NCBI GenBank assembly: GCA_009801085.1
Contig: VNWV01000008.1
Coordinates: 1,488,001-1,552,000, forward strand
Source: Lasiodiplodia sp. COLG20
Lineage: Eukaryota > Ascomycota > Dothideomycetes > Botryosphaeriales > Botryosphaeriaceae
DNA: 64,000 nt
Reading direction: 5' to 3'
The notes beneath the pieces are model-generated. The model was not told where the DNA came from and made no database searches. It saw only the letters and a program-made list of their open reading frames with translations. Positions within the stretch are counted from its first letter, which is position 1. Each line of letters begins with the position of its first letter. This document shows, one piece after another, positions 46,813 through 57,464 of the stretch. The translations under genes were made by a program, and so were the position numbers.

Positions 46813-47681
46813 ATGTCGTCGGGCTTCGTCTCCGGCGGAACCAACGACCAGCCCATTGAGCGCGACGCCGAGTGGCTCCAGGCCCAGCAGGAGCTTGAGG
46901 CCCAGCGCCGCCGCAAGGAAGACGAGGGCAAGCAGAACGACGGCAAGAGTCTGTACGAGGTGCTACAAGCAAACAAGGGTAAATCCACGCCGTGCCGCTT
47001 TTTGTAAGAAGAGCTAACATAACAGATTTTGTTTGACGACAGCAAAGAAGCAGGAGGCTTTCGAAGAGGTATTGCCCGTGACCTGCTCGGATCGCCCCGG
47101 CGCCCGCTGACCCGCCCAATCCGCAGTCCATCAAGCTCAAGAACCAGTTCCGCGCCCTGGACGAAGATGAGGCCGAGTTCCTCGACTCTGTGCTGGAGTC
47201 CACGCGCGCCAAGGAGGCCGCGCTGAAGAAGGAGACCACCCAGCAGCTCGACGCTTTTCGCAGGCATCAAGAAGAGGCCGAGCGCGCCGCCCGTCTCACC
47301 GGCACCAAGGAAGAAGACCAGCCCGTCGAAGAAGAGCACTGGGGCTCGACCGGAAGGAAACGAAAGAAGGCCAAAGACAAGGAGTCGCTCATGGGAATCA
47401 AGATCCGCCGGACCTCGTCTGTTGGCGATAAAGGCACCTCCGATGCAATCTCCAAGGCCAATACCGATTCTGCAGAGAAGCAAAAGGAGACTGCCGCTTC
47501 GCCCGGTGGCCCCAAGCAAGAAGGTGCAGCGAAAAATATTCCCGAGACACATCCTGCGGGTTCCGAGAAGGGTAGTGCGGTGATTGGCTCAACTGTACAG
47601 AAAGAAGCTCAGGCGCAAAAACCTAAACCAACGCCCGCCGCCCTTGGCCTCAGCGGCTATTCATCTGACGAAGATGACTAA
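46813..47681 (+). CDS. FAM192A/Fyv6 N-terminal domain protein (splicing-related)
   Basis: Three exons (46813-46978, 47043-47068, 47127-47681) encode 248 residues; the middle exon is only 26 nt and codes AKKQEAFEE. The N-terminal 100 residues are the FAM192A/Fyv6 domain, with SLYEVLQANKAAKKQEAFEE, KLKNQFRALDEDEAEFLDSV and a long charged helix. A basic stretch (GRKRKKAKDKE) looks like a nuclear localisation signal, followed by IKIRR. The tail is disordered and ends in an acidic GYSSDEDD. Yeast Fyv6 is a second-step splicing factor; the human relative binds the proteasome activator PA28-gamma. Family assignment is good; which role applies here is inference, splicing being likelier in a fungus. 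Confidence 0.85.
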
Positions 47682-48196
47682 GTGGCAGACTGCAGATGGT
47701 TGGGGTTATGCTGTAGTAGTGCTCCATTGAGCCGGCATACGGGACACTCATGGAATGGAAATAAAGGGACCAAAAAAACGGCAACAATAGACAGTTCTGA
47801 GCAGCTAGGACACATCAGAATTTGCTGGATAGCACGTAGAAATCAAAAAGAAAAAAAAAAAAGTCTGGATGAAAGCATGATGCAATGTTACGTCCATTGA
47901 CTGGATTTGCGTAACCCATCATGCGCATCTTTCGAATACTTTCGAACACTCAGCAAAAGCTACATCTCAGTAGACGACTTAATTCCCAAGCAAGTCCAAA
48001 TGGCCCAATAGAAACGAGGCCAACAAAGCACAATATGAAGCTTGGGATTCGCCGATGTGTCGCCGGCGCAATTGACTCGCGGCGTCGCTTGCACCTTCAC
48101 CTTTCCAAACCTCACCAACTGCTCCACCACTGCTTCGCGCACGCCCATTGCGAGCTCTCCGGTGCCCCACGCCACAACAAGCAAACAGATCCCGCC
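47682..48196. other. Intergenic region between Fyv6-like and THO3 genes
   Basis: 515 nt between tandem plus-strand genes, with an A11 run near 47850. It holds the 3' end of the first and the promoter of the second. No gene is seen. Confidence 0.5.
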
Positions 48197-49285
48197 ATGG
48201 TCGGCCCCACACGCGAGAATGTGCTCACCAAGGCCAAGTTCCCTTCGGCATTTGGCAAGCGCAAGACGCAGGCGTATTCGGACAGCTCGCGCGGCTCGCA
48301 AAGCCGCAACCTGCGCACCATCGACTGGAACCCGCTGGGCACCCTCATCGCCACCGGCTCGTCGGACCGCACCCTGCGTGTGTGGAACCCCGAGAAGCCC
48401 CAGGTCAAGAATTCGACCGAGCTGCGCGGCCACGCTGGTGCCGTCGAGCGCGTCGCCTGGAACCCCACTCGCGAGGCCGAGCTTGCCAGCTGCAGCGCTG
48501 ACGGCACCGTTCGTTTCTGGGATGTAAGAAGCAAGACTGCTGTGGGCAAGGTCGAGGTGGGAGGCGACGCTTTCACGCTGGCATGGCGCTCGGATGGAAG
48601 CGAATTGGTTGTTGGAAGGAAGGTACGAACAACGGAGTGGGAATCGGAAGGAATTCCAAAGCTGACGCTTCTGGAAATGACATAGGATGATGTCCTCGTG
48701 CCCATCTCGCGTTCGACGTTTACAGCACTTCCCGCGCATCGCCAGACTGTCCAGACGAACCAGACAACCTTCTCTTGGACTGGCCAAGAGCTCTTTCTCA
48801 CCACCGGAGATGGCCAGGTCAAGATTGTGGACTATCCATCCATGGTATGAAAGATTCCTCCCGACTTCAAAACAAGACCGCGCTAGTAATTATATTGGAA
48901 ACAGAACATCCTCCACGTCCTCAACGCTCACACTTCGTCCTGCTACTCTGTCGATTTCTCTCCGACCGCCGAATACCTCGCCGTCGGCGGTTCCGACGCC
49001 CTCATTACTCTGTGGGACACGCGTGACTGGATCTGCCAGCGCACGCTGACCAGCATGACCGGCCCCGTCCGCAGCGTCAGCTTCTCCTTTGATGGCTGCT
49101 ACCTCGTTGGTGGCTCAGACGAGGGCACGGGCATGGAAGTCGCGTACGTTGAGACAGGCGAATGTGTACACAAAATCGAGACGACATCACCGACGCCTTG
49201 CATCCAGTGGCATCCCAGCCGCTACGTCCTGGCCTATTCGGATCCTACCGGCTTGAAGATCATTGGTGGAACGGAAAGATTTTGA
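48197..49285 (+). CDS. TEX1: THO complex subunit Tex1/THO3 (WD40 protein)
   Basis: Three exons (48197-48622, 48686-48844, 48905-49285) encode 321 residues. At least six WD40 blades can be picked out, for example LRTIDWNPLGTLIATGSSD, RVAWNPTREAELASCSADG with VRFWDVRSK, SVDFSPTAEYLAVGGSD with ITLWDTRDW, and SVSFSFDGCYLVGGSDEG. The order and the ending (CIQWHPSRYVLAYSD) match THO3 (yeast Tex1), the beta-propeller of the THO/TREX complex that couples transcription to mRNA export and limits R-loops. Both introns are about 60 nt. Start chosen at MVGPTREN; a frame extending further upstream exists but its extra residues have no family support. Gle1, at 19.5-21.3 kb, acts later in the same export route. 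Confidence 0.9.
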
Positions 49286-50278
49286 TTTTCCAGGTCAGGG
49301 GAGTACGGTTATCGGTTGGCATCATTTGAGGCTCTGCATCGCGACGGCGTTATAACGTATTAGTATATTTAGGTGACAATGTGCAGTATACCCGGGTACT
49401 TTCCCACGAAAATAGAAGACGGTTCGACTTGCGTATCCCTATACTCAGCTACAGCCACAGTTTCTCTTCACTACGAAATGTTTCGGAGAGCAAGAGCAAA
49501 AGCAAAATGAACAAGGCTGGTTTGTTTGTCCTACTAACATTGTGCCATGAATCTGCCGATCCTCTGCAACATATCATTATTTAGGCAGTGAGTTGCTAAC
49601 GCCAATGCGCGAAGGCGCATCGCACTTATTTTCAATACAGATTAACTGGAGTCAGCTGGAGCCTACGACAGCCTCGCCTTTTCTTTTTTATTTTATTTTA
49701 TTGTGTCTTTGAAATGAACCCTGCCAACCATAAAGTATCCACAAGACGCCACAACGGAACCTCTTACGACAAGAATAGTTCAGTCTTGTGTGACGATGAG
49801 ACTTGGTTGGATCTTGGGGGAATGTGGCTGTAAATCGGGTAGGAGAAGGATGCTGATGATAGCAGAGATTGGATGAGCCAGCCTTGTGCCCTTCTACTCG
49901 CCAGATGCGCATCTCTCTGCGCTCCACTTCTCGCAAAGACGGCGATCTATCTGGACTCATCTGTAATTCACTTGAGGCTACATTTAGCACTTCTCTGTAT
50001 GTTGTGAAACAAAGTGGCTATAATGTTCCCCACTTTATTCTATGCTGGGCTTCCGATAAACCACGGATATGGAATGTTCAGCTCCGAATCTGCAACGCCC
50101 GGAGCACGAGGCTGAGGCTCAATCGTATTTTCTTTCAGAGCTGCTCAGCTCACCTTTCAAGGATATAATGTCTTTAAATTCTTGACACTTACCTCCTACC
50201 TTCTACCGACACTCCAGTATATCAGGCCCTCTAGACCAGCCTCAGTTGCTGACGACATCTGACACATCCAAACACAAC
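49286..50278. other. Intergenic region, no gene seen
   Basis: About 1 kb between tandem plus-strand genes, AT-richer than the left neighbours, with a T-rich block (TTTTCTTTTTTATTTTATTT, from about 49678). No gene is supported. Confidence 0.5.
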
Positions 50279-52240
50279 ATGAGGCCCGCCCAAGATGATT
50301 CTCAGAACGAGAATTCATACGAGCTTTCCGAAGTCAGTCAGTCTAGCCAGCATGTAACTGGCCAGTCAGACAGTACGTCAACCTCGGCCTTCTCTCGGTG
50401 GCCGCTCAGACTCCTTTCCGATACTGATTTATACGGAATCAACCAGACGATCTCAGGGTCGTAGACGAAGAAGAACGCCAAAAGCGCCGGTTTGCCCGAG
50501 CTCAACTTCAAACCATTCGCTCTCGATCGATGGTTCCTCATCATAGTCATCATTTTCTATGCGGCCTGTTTTGTCTGCTTAATCTTACTCAAATTCTACG
50601 ACTACCTTGAGTCCACCAGCATCTCCGGGTGGTTCACGATCCGCATCCTCCCTGCTGTTGTCGGAACGATAACCACTTCTTGCTTCAGATCAATCATCTT
50701 GAATCTGGCACACATAACTCCATACGCAAAATGTGCTAAGGAAAAATTGGCGGAGAAGGAAATGGCATCCATAACTTTTATGGGTTCATACTTTCCTTTC
50801 CTATCCTACCGTACCACAATTCGAAGCGGCGATCCCATGTTGATAGTTGGAGTGACCCTTTGGTTTATTTCTGATTTCATCATCCCCTTTAAGTCCTCTA
50901 TTCTGAACACATCGGACTTCCAAACTTCTGGCTGGAACACATGGGTTGCATTTGAATACTTGTATCCCCTTCTCGCCATTTATGGCGTCCTCATTATTTA
51001 CCTCTGTGTTCTTCTGGGCTACACCTGGAAATGGAAAACGGGTCTCAGATGGAATCCGGTTTCTATCGCAGACAATTTGGCTCTCTTCCAACATTCAGAT
51101 TTCTTGGAGGACTTCAAAGATCTCGATATGGACGATCCTGCATGTCACCGCGAACGCTTCGCCGACTCTGCCTACCGGCTTGGTTATTGGCGTATTGATA
51201 AAAATGGACCTCCACAATACTGGCACGGGTTTGGACGAGACCGTAGGTTTCTCATTCTAAGATCTACGTTGTTGAAGAAGCTGACCATTATTCAGCTGGA
51301 GTTCCAAACAGATCTCAACCAAGAACAGTCGAAGAACCCTCAGCTGGTATTACAATAATGATCTATATGCTAATCGGATGGATCGCTGATAGAAAATTGC
51401 GTAGATCAATATTACAACACCACGTCTTGGGTATTTCACCCAGTCTACATGGGTGTGTGGATCACTTTATGGATCATCTTAAGCGGATGTTTTATTGTTT
51501 TACTTGTCAAAGGATTCCAGCATTATTATACCGGCTTCGTCCTACCATGCAGCACCTTAGTCACCAGTTTGATTCTCCAATTCCTTCCAACATTCCTAGC
51601 CGGCTTCTTCATAATATTCTGGGAAGAAGCCGACCTGTTCTACCGAACAATCCAGCCGTTCGCAGGCATGAGAGGAAACGCTCGAAAGGCCCATGAAAAT
51701 CTTCTTCCCCAGTACCCATTCCTGCCCCCGCTCATGATATCGTATATCGCGTTCCAGAAGAAGCATTACGAGGTAGCACTCATCTCACTCATCGCTCTTG
51801 TGCGCAGAATTGTACCGATTATCGCGGCTGGCTCAGTTACGCTGTCTTCATCGTCTGATCAAGATGGCACTACGGTCTTTGTCAACCCTATTTCGTGTAC
51901 CGTCACGCTTGTCTCCATCTTCCTGGAGCTACCCTTGATCATTCGCACCATTCCCGGCCCCGAGCGACGGCTGCCACACAGCTTTGCGACATTTGGAGAC
52001 CTACTGTCCTGGTGCTGTGGTAGCGAGTTAGTGCAACACGAGGCTTTCAAAAAGCCCATTGAAAACGACACGAACGCCCAGGAGTTGATGAAAGCCGACT
52101 TGCTCGCCGCTCGCGATGAATATGCATTTGGAGAGATTACGAATCCCAACAACGGTGCAAATGGAAATTTGCATAGAAGACGGGCCCGTGTTGGCTTCGA
52201 CTTGACGAGAAATATCACTATGGGCAATCCGGAACATTGA
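50279..52240 (+). CDS. DUF3433-type multi-pass membrane protein, frame interrupted
   Basis: Three coding blocks belong together: 50279-50461, 50465-51355 and about 51405-52240. They carry about eight membrane spans, and phrases such as LPAVVGTITTSCFRSIILNL, WKTGLRWNPVSIADNLALF and QYWHGFG are typical of fungal DUF3433 proteins. Two breaks need explaining. A TAG (50462-50464) lies in frame between blocks one and two; an intron 50354-50464 (donor GTAACT, phase 0) would remove it. Block three follows block two in a shifted phase; the only phase-correct GT-AG intron I find is 51243-51404, which would delete 35 plausible codons, whereas the obvious donor at 51347 leaves the wrong frame. So this is either an unusually spliced gene or a decayed one. 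Codon use is AT-richer than in neighbours. Function of the family is unknown. Confidence 0.6.
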
Positions 52241-52513
52241 CGGTGTATAACTTAAGGCATGTCAGGCATGGAAAGAACAGTGATAGAGTTGGAAGTTTGC
52301 CGAAATTACTTCAAGCTCGTTGAGGGGAAATGTGAAGGAAACGCCATAAATTGTATCATAGATTGGATATTACCACACTTCCGGCTCTTCTATTTAATCC
52401 AACGCTAATTCAAGACATGCTTCTTTCTGACTCCCTTTCCAGCCCTTAGCTCCACTACCTAATTCTCCCCTTCTCGAATTTTTGTCCACTATTTTCTCCC
52501 AGCAAGGCACAAT

Positions 52514-54185
52514 TTACAAATCCTTCGTATTCTCCGTACTTTCCGCGATCCACTTCTCCAACGCCGCCCGGTCCCTGACCTTGAATCCAACCTTGAACCT
52601 CTTGGGCTCCATAGTCAAGCTGGTCGGCAGGGCGTTCGCTTCCAGGGAATCCATAATGGGGCGATCCTCCGCCTTCTTTGGCGCCCTGAACTCGAAGGCA
52701 GTGATCAGCCTCACAAACGCTGTGTACAGCTCCCTGTTCGCCAAGTGGCTGCCAGCGCACATCCTGCTGCCGGCGCCATAGCCGTAGTGCGGGGTGCCGG
52801 CGACCTCGGGCCCGCCGTCGGTCTTGAGGTAGCGCTCGGGGTCGAACTCGTACGGGTTGCCGAAGTGGCCCTCGTCGTAGTCGGCGGCGTAGGCGTTCAT
52901 GTAGAAGGTGGTGCCGGCGGGCACGGTGGCGCCGTTCCAGGTGATGGGCTTGGTGCTGACGCGCGGCAGGCAGATGGGGATGACGGTCCAGAAGCGCAGC
53001 ACCTCCTTGACCAGCGCGGTCACGTACGGCACCTTCTCCTCGACCAGGCACCGCGACCACGCGTCGCCGTCCGGGTACACGCGCTGGATCTCCTCATACG
53101 CGCGCTTCTGGATGGCTTGGCCGGCCGGCGACGTCAGCGAGGCGATGCCCATAATCAGGTTGCCGGGAACCGTGTCCAGGCCGGCGGAGACCATGGTAAG
53201 GCAGATGGATTTGATCTCAGCTGCAGCTGTTGTCAGTCCAAATACACACTGTTTGGGACAGGGGGCTCCTTACCTTCGTTCAACTTAGCTTCCGGGTCTT
53301 TGATGATGTTACCAGTGATGCACGGCTTGTCGGTTCCATTCCTGATGTTCTCCTTGAGCTCGTCCAGCAGCCTGGTCAGGTAGACGTCGCGACGCTTGCG
53401 GTACTCCTCGGCGCCACGGTTCGTCTTGCTGGGCCAGATGCGCATCAGCGGGATGTAGTCTTGCCAGTTGTTGGAGGTGCTGCGGAAGTTAGAGATCTCG
53501 CGCTCGACGTGCACAATTTCCTGGAGCAGCTCGTCGCCAATGTTGCCCGAGATGCGGATGCCGTAGTTGAGCGTGAGAGACGTGTTGAGGGCGAAGCGCT
53601 GGAAGTACGGCGTCGGGTCCACATCCTTCTCGCCGTATGCGCTATCTTCGAGCATCTCCTTGATCGAGACGTACGACTCTAGGTCAATAATGGGCATGTA
53701 GCTCTGCACGGCCGGACGATTAAGCGCCGTGGCGGCGGCCTTGCGGCGCTGTTTGCAGGACTCATCCCAAGGGGAGGTGCCGATGGTGAATCCTTGGGAG
53801 CTCGAGACGACGGTGTGGAAAGTGTGTAGAGTAGGGCGGGAGATCAGGGCTGACTGATTGTTGATCCAGAAGTGTTTCACAGAATCGAAGGTATTGGCGA
53901 AGATGATTCTCTGTGGTTCCGTTGTCAGTCGATTTTGCGCTGGGTACAGCCTTGGGAACTACGTACCCTGTTGCCCATGCGGACCTGAAATACAGGGCCG
54001 TATTTCTTAGACCATTCCCGAGCGACCTTCGCATGGTTCTCGCCCAGCTCGATCAGGCTTCCAAAGATTGGCCAACCGGGAATCTCGGGGATGCCCTTGA
54101 TTTTGGGCACATCGGTGCGGTTCAGGAGGCGGATGAGAAAGTATATGGCCGCTACCACAGCGACGGTCGCAACTTGGATGGACAT
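52514..54185 (-). CDS. CYP504-type cytochrome P450 (phenylacetate / hydroxyphenylacetate hydroxylase)
   Basis: Three exons (54185-53967, 53910-53274, 53220-52514) encode 520 residues. There is an N-terminal membrane anchor (about 3-20), a proline hinge (GIPEIPGWPIFG), the I-helix SAGLDTVPGN, the ExxR pair E357/R360, and the haem ligand C439 in YGYGAGSRMCAG. Blocks RIIFANTFDSVKHFW and NQSALISRPTLHTFH match the CYP504 family as I know it: Aspergillus phacA (phenylacetate 2-hydroxylase) and phacB (3-hydroxyphenylacetate 6-hydroxylase), which lead to homogentisate. Its place next to fahA and hmgA supports that role. A versus B subfamily cannot be settled by eye. Confidence 0.87.
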
Positions 54186-55241
54186 GCTGGCGAAACGCAG
54201 CGGTTTCTGTCGGTGTGCAGGCTTGGTTCCGAAAGCAGACGATCAAATGCGGGGAACGGGGGAAAAGAGGGGAGAAGAGAGGAAAGAAATATCTCGCAAC
54301 TCAACGCTGTCCGGGAGAAAGGAGAGCTGCTGACGAGAGAAGGTGAGTGTTGTTTACTCGAAGTCTATTCGTGTCAGACGTCCAGTCGTCTATATAATTC
54401 TCACAGTTGGCAGGGACAGGCCCACCTGCGCAGTAACCAACCGGCAAAGTATTCGCCAATCCGGCTATGGATCTCCCATGACCGCGTACAGCCGTGGCAG
54501 CGAACAAGAAACGCGGGACTAGTGCGCGCTGCACAGTTTCGTGTCGCTCTCTCGGACCCGTGACTAGGTCCGAGCTAGTGTTGGGCTTTCCCCTCACTGA
54601 CTTTCGCCATCCGAGACAAGGCTCCTCGGACCAATAGGCGTGCTCCGGATTCCAATTGCTCAACCTCGCGCATCAACACCCTCGGGGCCTCGCTGTCATG
54701 AAAGTTCCGAAAAGGCTGGTGAAACTTCGTACGAACCTCGGGGCAGCTTGGGCCTGAGCTTGTCCATGTCGGAGAGCAGAGCTGCAAGGGAGCGGATATC
54801 GATGGAAAACTGGATTTGCAGCGAGCGCGGTTATGGTGCCTGTCGGGGGTTTTTGATTGATGCGCCAGCCGCGGGTGATCATGGCAGCGGCGGGGCGCAT
54901 TGTGGGGTTGGGCGGTGACACAGGCGGAGCAATTCCGTCGCGGAACCGGCAGTGACGTGCCATGTGGCCATAGCTCCCGAGAGCTGCAGGCGGAATTCCT
55001 GCCGTTGTGACATGGCTTGCTTTGGGTGCTGGTCCTTTGCTTTGTTAGGAAGGTTATGATTTCATGTATGAGCACATCGACACTTCCAATTGAGCATGTT
55101 CAAAATCACAAGAGCCAGGTCAGAATGACGCACGTCCATTCACATCTTTAACTGGAAGCTGAACATAAGACAATACAAATTCATGGAATGCTTTTTAATT
55201 CTATTTAATTTTCAACAACTCATCACGCTAGTGCATATCCA
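54186..55241. other. CYP504 promoter and fahA 3' region
   Basis: 1.06 kb between tandem minus-strand genes. AT-rich DNA near 55030-55240 fits a fahA 3' untranslated region. No gene is seen. Confidence 0.5.
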
Positions 55242-56602
55242 TCAGAATGGGAATTTGACAGCAGGCTCGATCCTGCCCACGCACTCTCCAAACCCAACCA
55301 GCGCATCCTCGTCGCCTCCGCATACGCCAGTGATAGTGATCTCATCTCCATCCTCCAAAAACTTCCTCTCCTCACCGCCAGCAAGCTTGACTGTAGTCTT
55401 GCCGTTTTCGTTCTGTTCTAGCAGACTGCCCCTCTCATTCGGCTCCTTACCGCTGATGGTGCCAGAGCCGAGCAAGTCTCCCACGTTGAACGGGCATCCA
55501 GTGATAGAATGGTGCGCCAACATCTGCGGGAACGAGAACAGCAGATTTCTTGCCGTAGTCTTGCTGATGGTAGATGTATTTCCGGAGCTCGCTGTTTACG
55601 AAAGTCAGCTCTACACTCTTGATTTCGAAGTTTCGAAGCAGACTTACTCTTGAGGTCTACCTGCAGCTTGATGTCATATACGTTCTCAGCCTTCTTCTCC
55701 TTCAGGTACGGCAACACTTCCGTGTCACTCTCCAAGCCCTTCGCCAAGAACGGCTCAAGCGCATCCGCCAGCACAACCCACGCGCTGATCGTCGTTCCGA
55801 AGTTCTTTGAGTTGAACGGGCCGAGGGGCACATATTCCCACGCCTGGATGTCTCTCGCCGACCAATCGTTCATGAGCACGACACCGAACAAGCTCTGCTC
55901 CGCCTCATCGATTGGGATGGGCTCGCCAAGCTTCGTCTTCCTGCACACAAATGCGCCCAGCTCGAGCTCGATGTCGAGACGGCGGCACGGCGAAAAGATG
56001 GGCGTCTTGACCTCAGCGGCCGGGTTTGCAAGGATCTGACCGCTGGGGCGCACGATGGGCGTGCCAGACACGACGACGGACGAGGCGCGGCCGTGGTAGC
56101 CGACGGGCAGGTGCTTGTAGTTTGGCTGCAGGGCGTTGCTGGCGCCACGGAAGAGCACGCCGACGTTGAAGGCGTGGTTGAGCCCTGCGTAGAAGTCGGT
56201 GTAGTCGCCGATCTGGAAGGGCAGGTGCGTTTTGACCTCTTTGAGCGGCACCAGCGCCGCCTGCTGCAGCGAGGCGTTGTCCTTGAGGATGGACGGGTGC
56301 GGTGTGTTTTCCAGGAAGATGTCTTGGATGTATTTGCGCACTACGCTGTGGATAGGGCGACCCAGCGCAGCGAAGGCGTTCAGCGTGGGCTCCGAGAAGA
56401 CATGCTGGTGCGGTTGGATAGTGGAGAGGGCGGAGAAGCCGTTGTGTGAAGCAAACGCATCCAAGTCCAGGGCATGGTCACCAATTGCAATGGCGACTCG
56501 GGGGGAGGCTTTGGCCGAGGTGGAGATGATGCCAAATGGGATGTTGGCGAGGGAGAAATGAGATCCCTTGGGGATGTTGAACCAGGAGCGCAAAGAGGGC
56601 AT
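55242..56602 (-). CDS. fahA: Fumarylacetoacetase (fumarylacetoacetate hydrolase)
   Basis: Two exons (56602-55648, 55591-55242) encode 434 residues; the 56-nt intron joins DLK to the conserved run STISKTTARNLLFSFPQM only when the CAG acceptor at 55592-55594 is used. Active-site blocks of FAH are present: DYTDFYAGLNHAFNVGVLFR with the catalytic His, DIELELGAFV with two metal-binding Glu, and NDWSARDIQAWEYVPLGPFN with the metal-binding Asp. The C-terminal block AHHSITGCPFNVGDLLGSGT is also intact. The enzyme makes the last cut of tyrosine and phenylalanine breakdown, giving fumarate and acetoacetate. It is divergent from hmgA, two steps earlier in the pathway, an arrangement known from Aspergillus. 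Confidence 0.95.
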
Positions 56603-57152
56603 TGTGAGGAAACCAAGAATGCAACGAGGAGGTGTTGCAAAAGCTGGGGGTATTTTTCAAAGGGCGAAGGAGGGGTAATTGATCACTGAGGATGGTCAAC
56701 CAACGGTTTACTAGGACAACCGAAGCAAGCCGCGTACAACCCGCGGGGAATGGAGGGGCAGGATGTTGACGGATCAATTCCGCATTGCCACGGCTCAAGC
56801 AAACCGATATCCCGGGTATCCTCGCTCGCACGTCAGCGCCCGTGCAGAGTGCAGCAAATTAGTCGTGGCCGCAAATTCTCGCCTGCTCTGTGCGCTGCTA
56901 TAGCGCTACTGGTGGAGCTCGCAGAGCGCCAAGCAGGGTCAGACCAGAGCCCAATCAAAGCGCTGCGTCGTTTGTGGCCAGCGCCGTTTTCGGCCAGCGC
57001 ACGCGCCAGGATAAGCGGCTCCGCAAGCGGCGGCGGCCACGACTAAAGATTCCCCGCTCTCCACGGGGCGGCGGCGATCGTTGGGAGCCTTCAAGTTCCG
57101 CCCGGCAACTTGCCCCTGCGACACCCGCCCTAAGCCAACAGGCAAGTACAGC
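56603..57152. promoter_or_regulatory. Shared divergent promoter, fahA / hmgA
   Basis: The 550-nt stretch between the fahA start and the first hmgA-strand ATG (57153) must serve both genes. It contains SYGGRG-type hexamers (for example GCGGGG near 56741 and GTGGAG near 56911) that could bind the carbon repressor CreA, but this motif is too short to be proof. The region nearest hmgA is GC-rich. Confidence 0.5.
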
Positions 57153-57464
57153 ATGCCGTCCGCCAGCAGCGCCGGCCGAGATGCCGAACGTCTGTCTGCG
57201 CCTGCATCCCCAGTCTCCTACGACGATCCGAACAAGCCCTCGGCCGCCGAGCTCCAGCAGAAGCGCATCTGGTCCCGCCTGCTTAAAAGAATCCGTCCGT
57301 CCAAGGAGGAGAAGACACAGCTGCCCCCCAGTCTTGTTCCGCTCACTGAGCGCAATCTAACCGAGCTCTTCAACCCTGACTACTGTGACGAGCACGATGC
57401 CTTCCACGAAGTTCGCGGTCCCCGAAAAATATCAATACCAGAATGGCTTCAACTCCTACCATGA
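57153..57464 (+). other. 103-codon upstream ORF overlapping the hmgA start codon
   Basis: From ATG 57153 a frame of 103 codons runs to TGA at 57462-57464, passing over the hmgA ATG (57397) in a different frame. The stop lies on the very last bases of hmgA exon 1. From about codon 20 its codons are dominated by C/G endings (AAC AAG CCC TCG GCC GCC), like true genes here, and the peptide (KRIWSRLLKRIRPSKEEK, then SLVPLTERNLTELFNP) looks protein-like. A second upstream ORF (57181-57360) lies in the hmgA frame but stops before it. Either a regulatory upstream ORF, a short gene of its own, or the leftover of an alternative first exon. Confidence 0.5.

Noticed and set aside
48042..48196. Extended N-terminus for the Tex1/THO3 protein from an upstream in-frame start
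   Set aside because: The extra residues have no counterpart in the family, and MVGPTREN begins just before the first conserved block.
50373..50464. Intron with the strong donor GTACGT to bypass the DUF3433 in-frame TAG
   Set aside because: The joint would put the downstream block in the wrong frame; the weaker donor at 50354 is the one that keeps phase.
52514..52525. C-terminal Lys-Asp-Leu of the P450 as an ER-retention signal
   Set aside because: The P450 is N-terminally anchored with its C-terminus in the cytosol, where such a signal would not be read.
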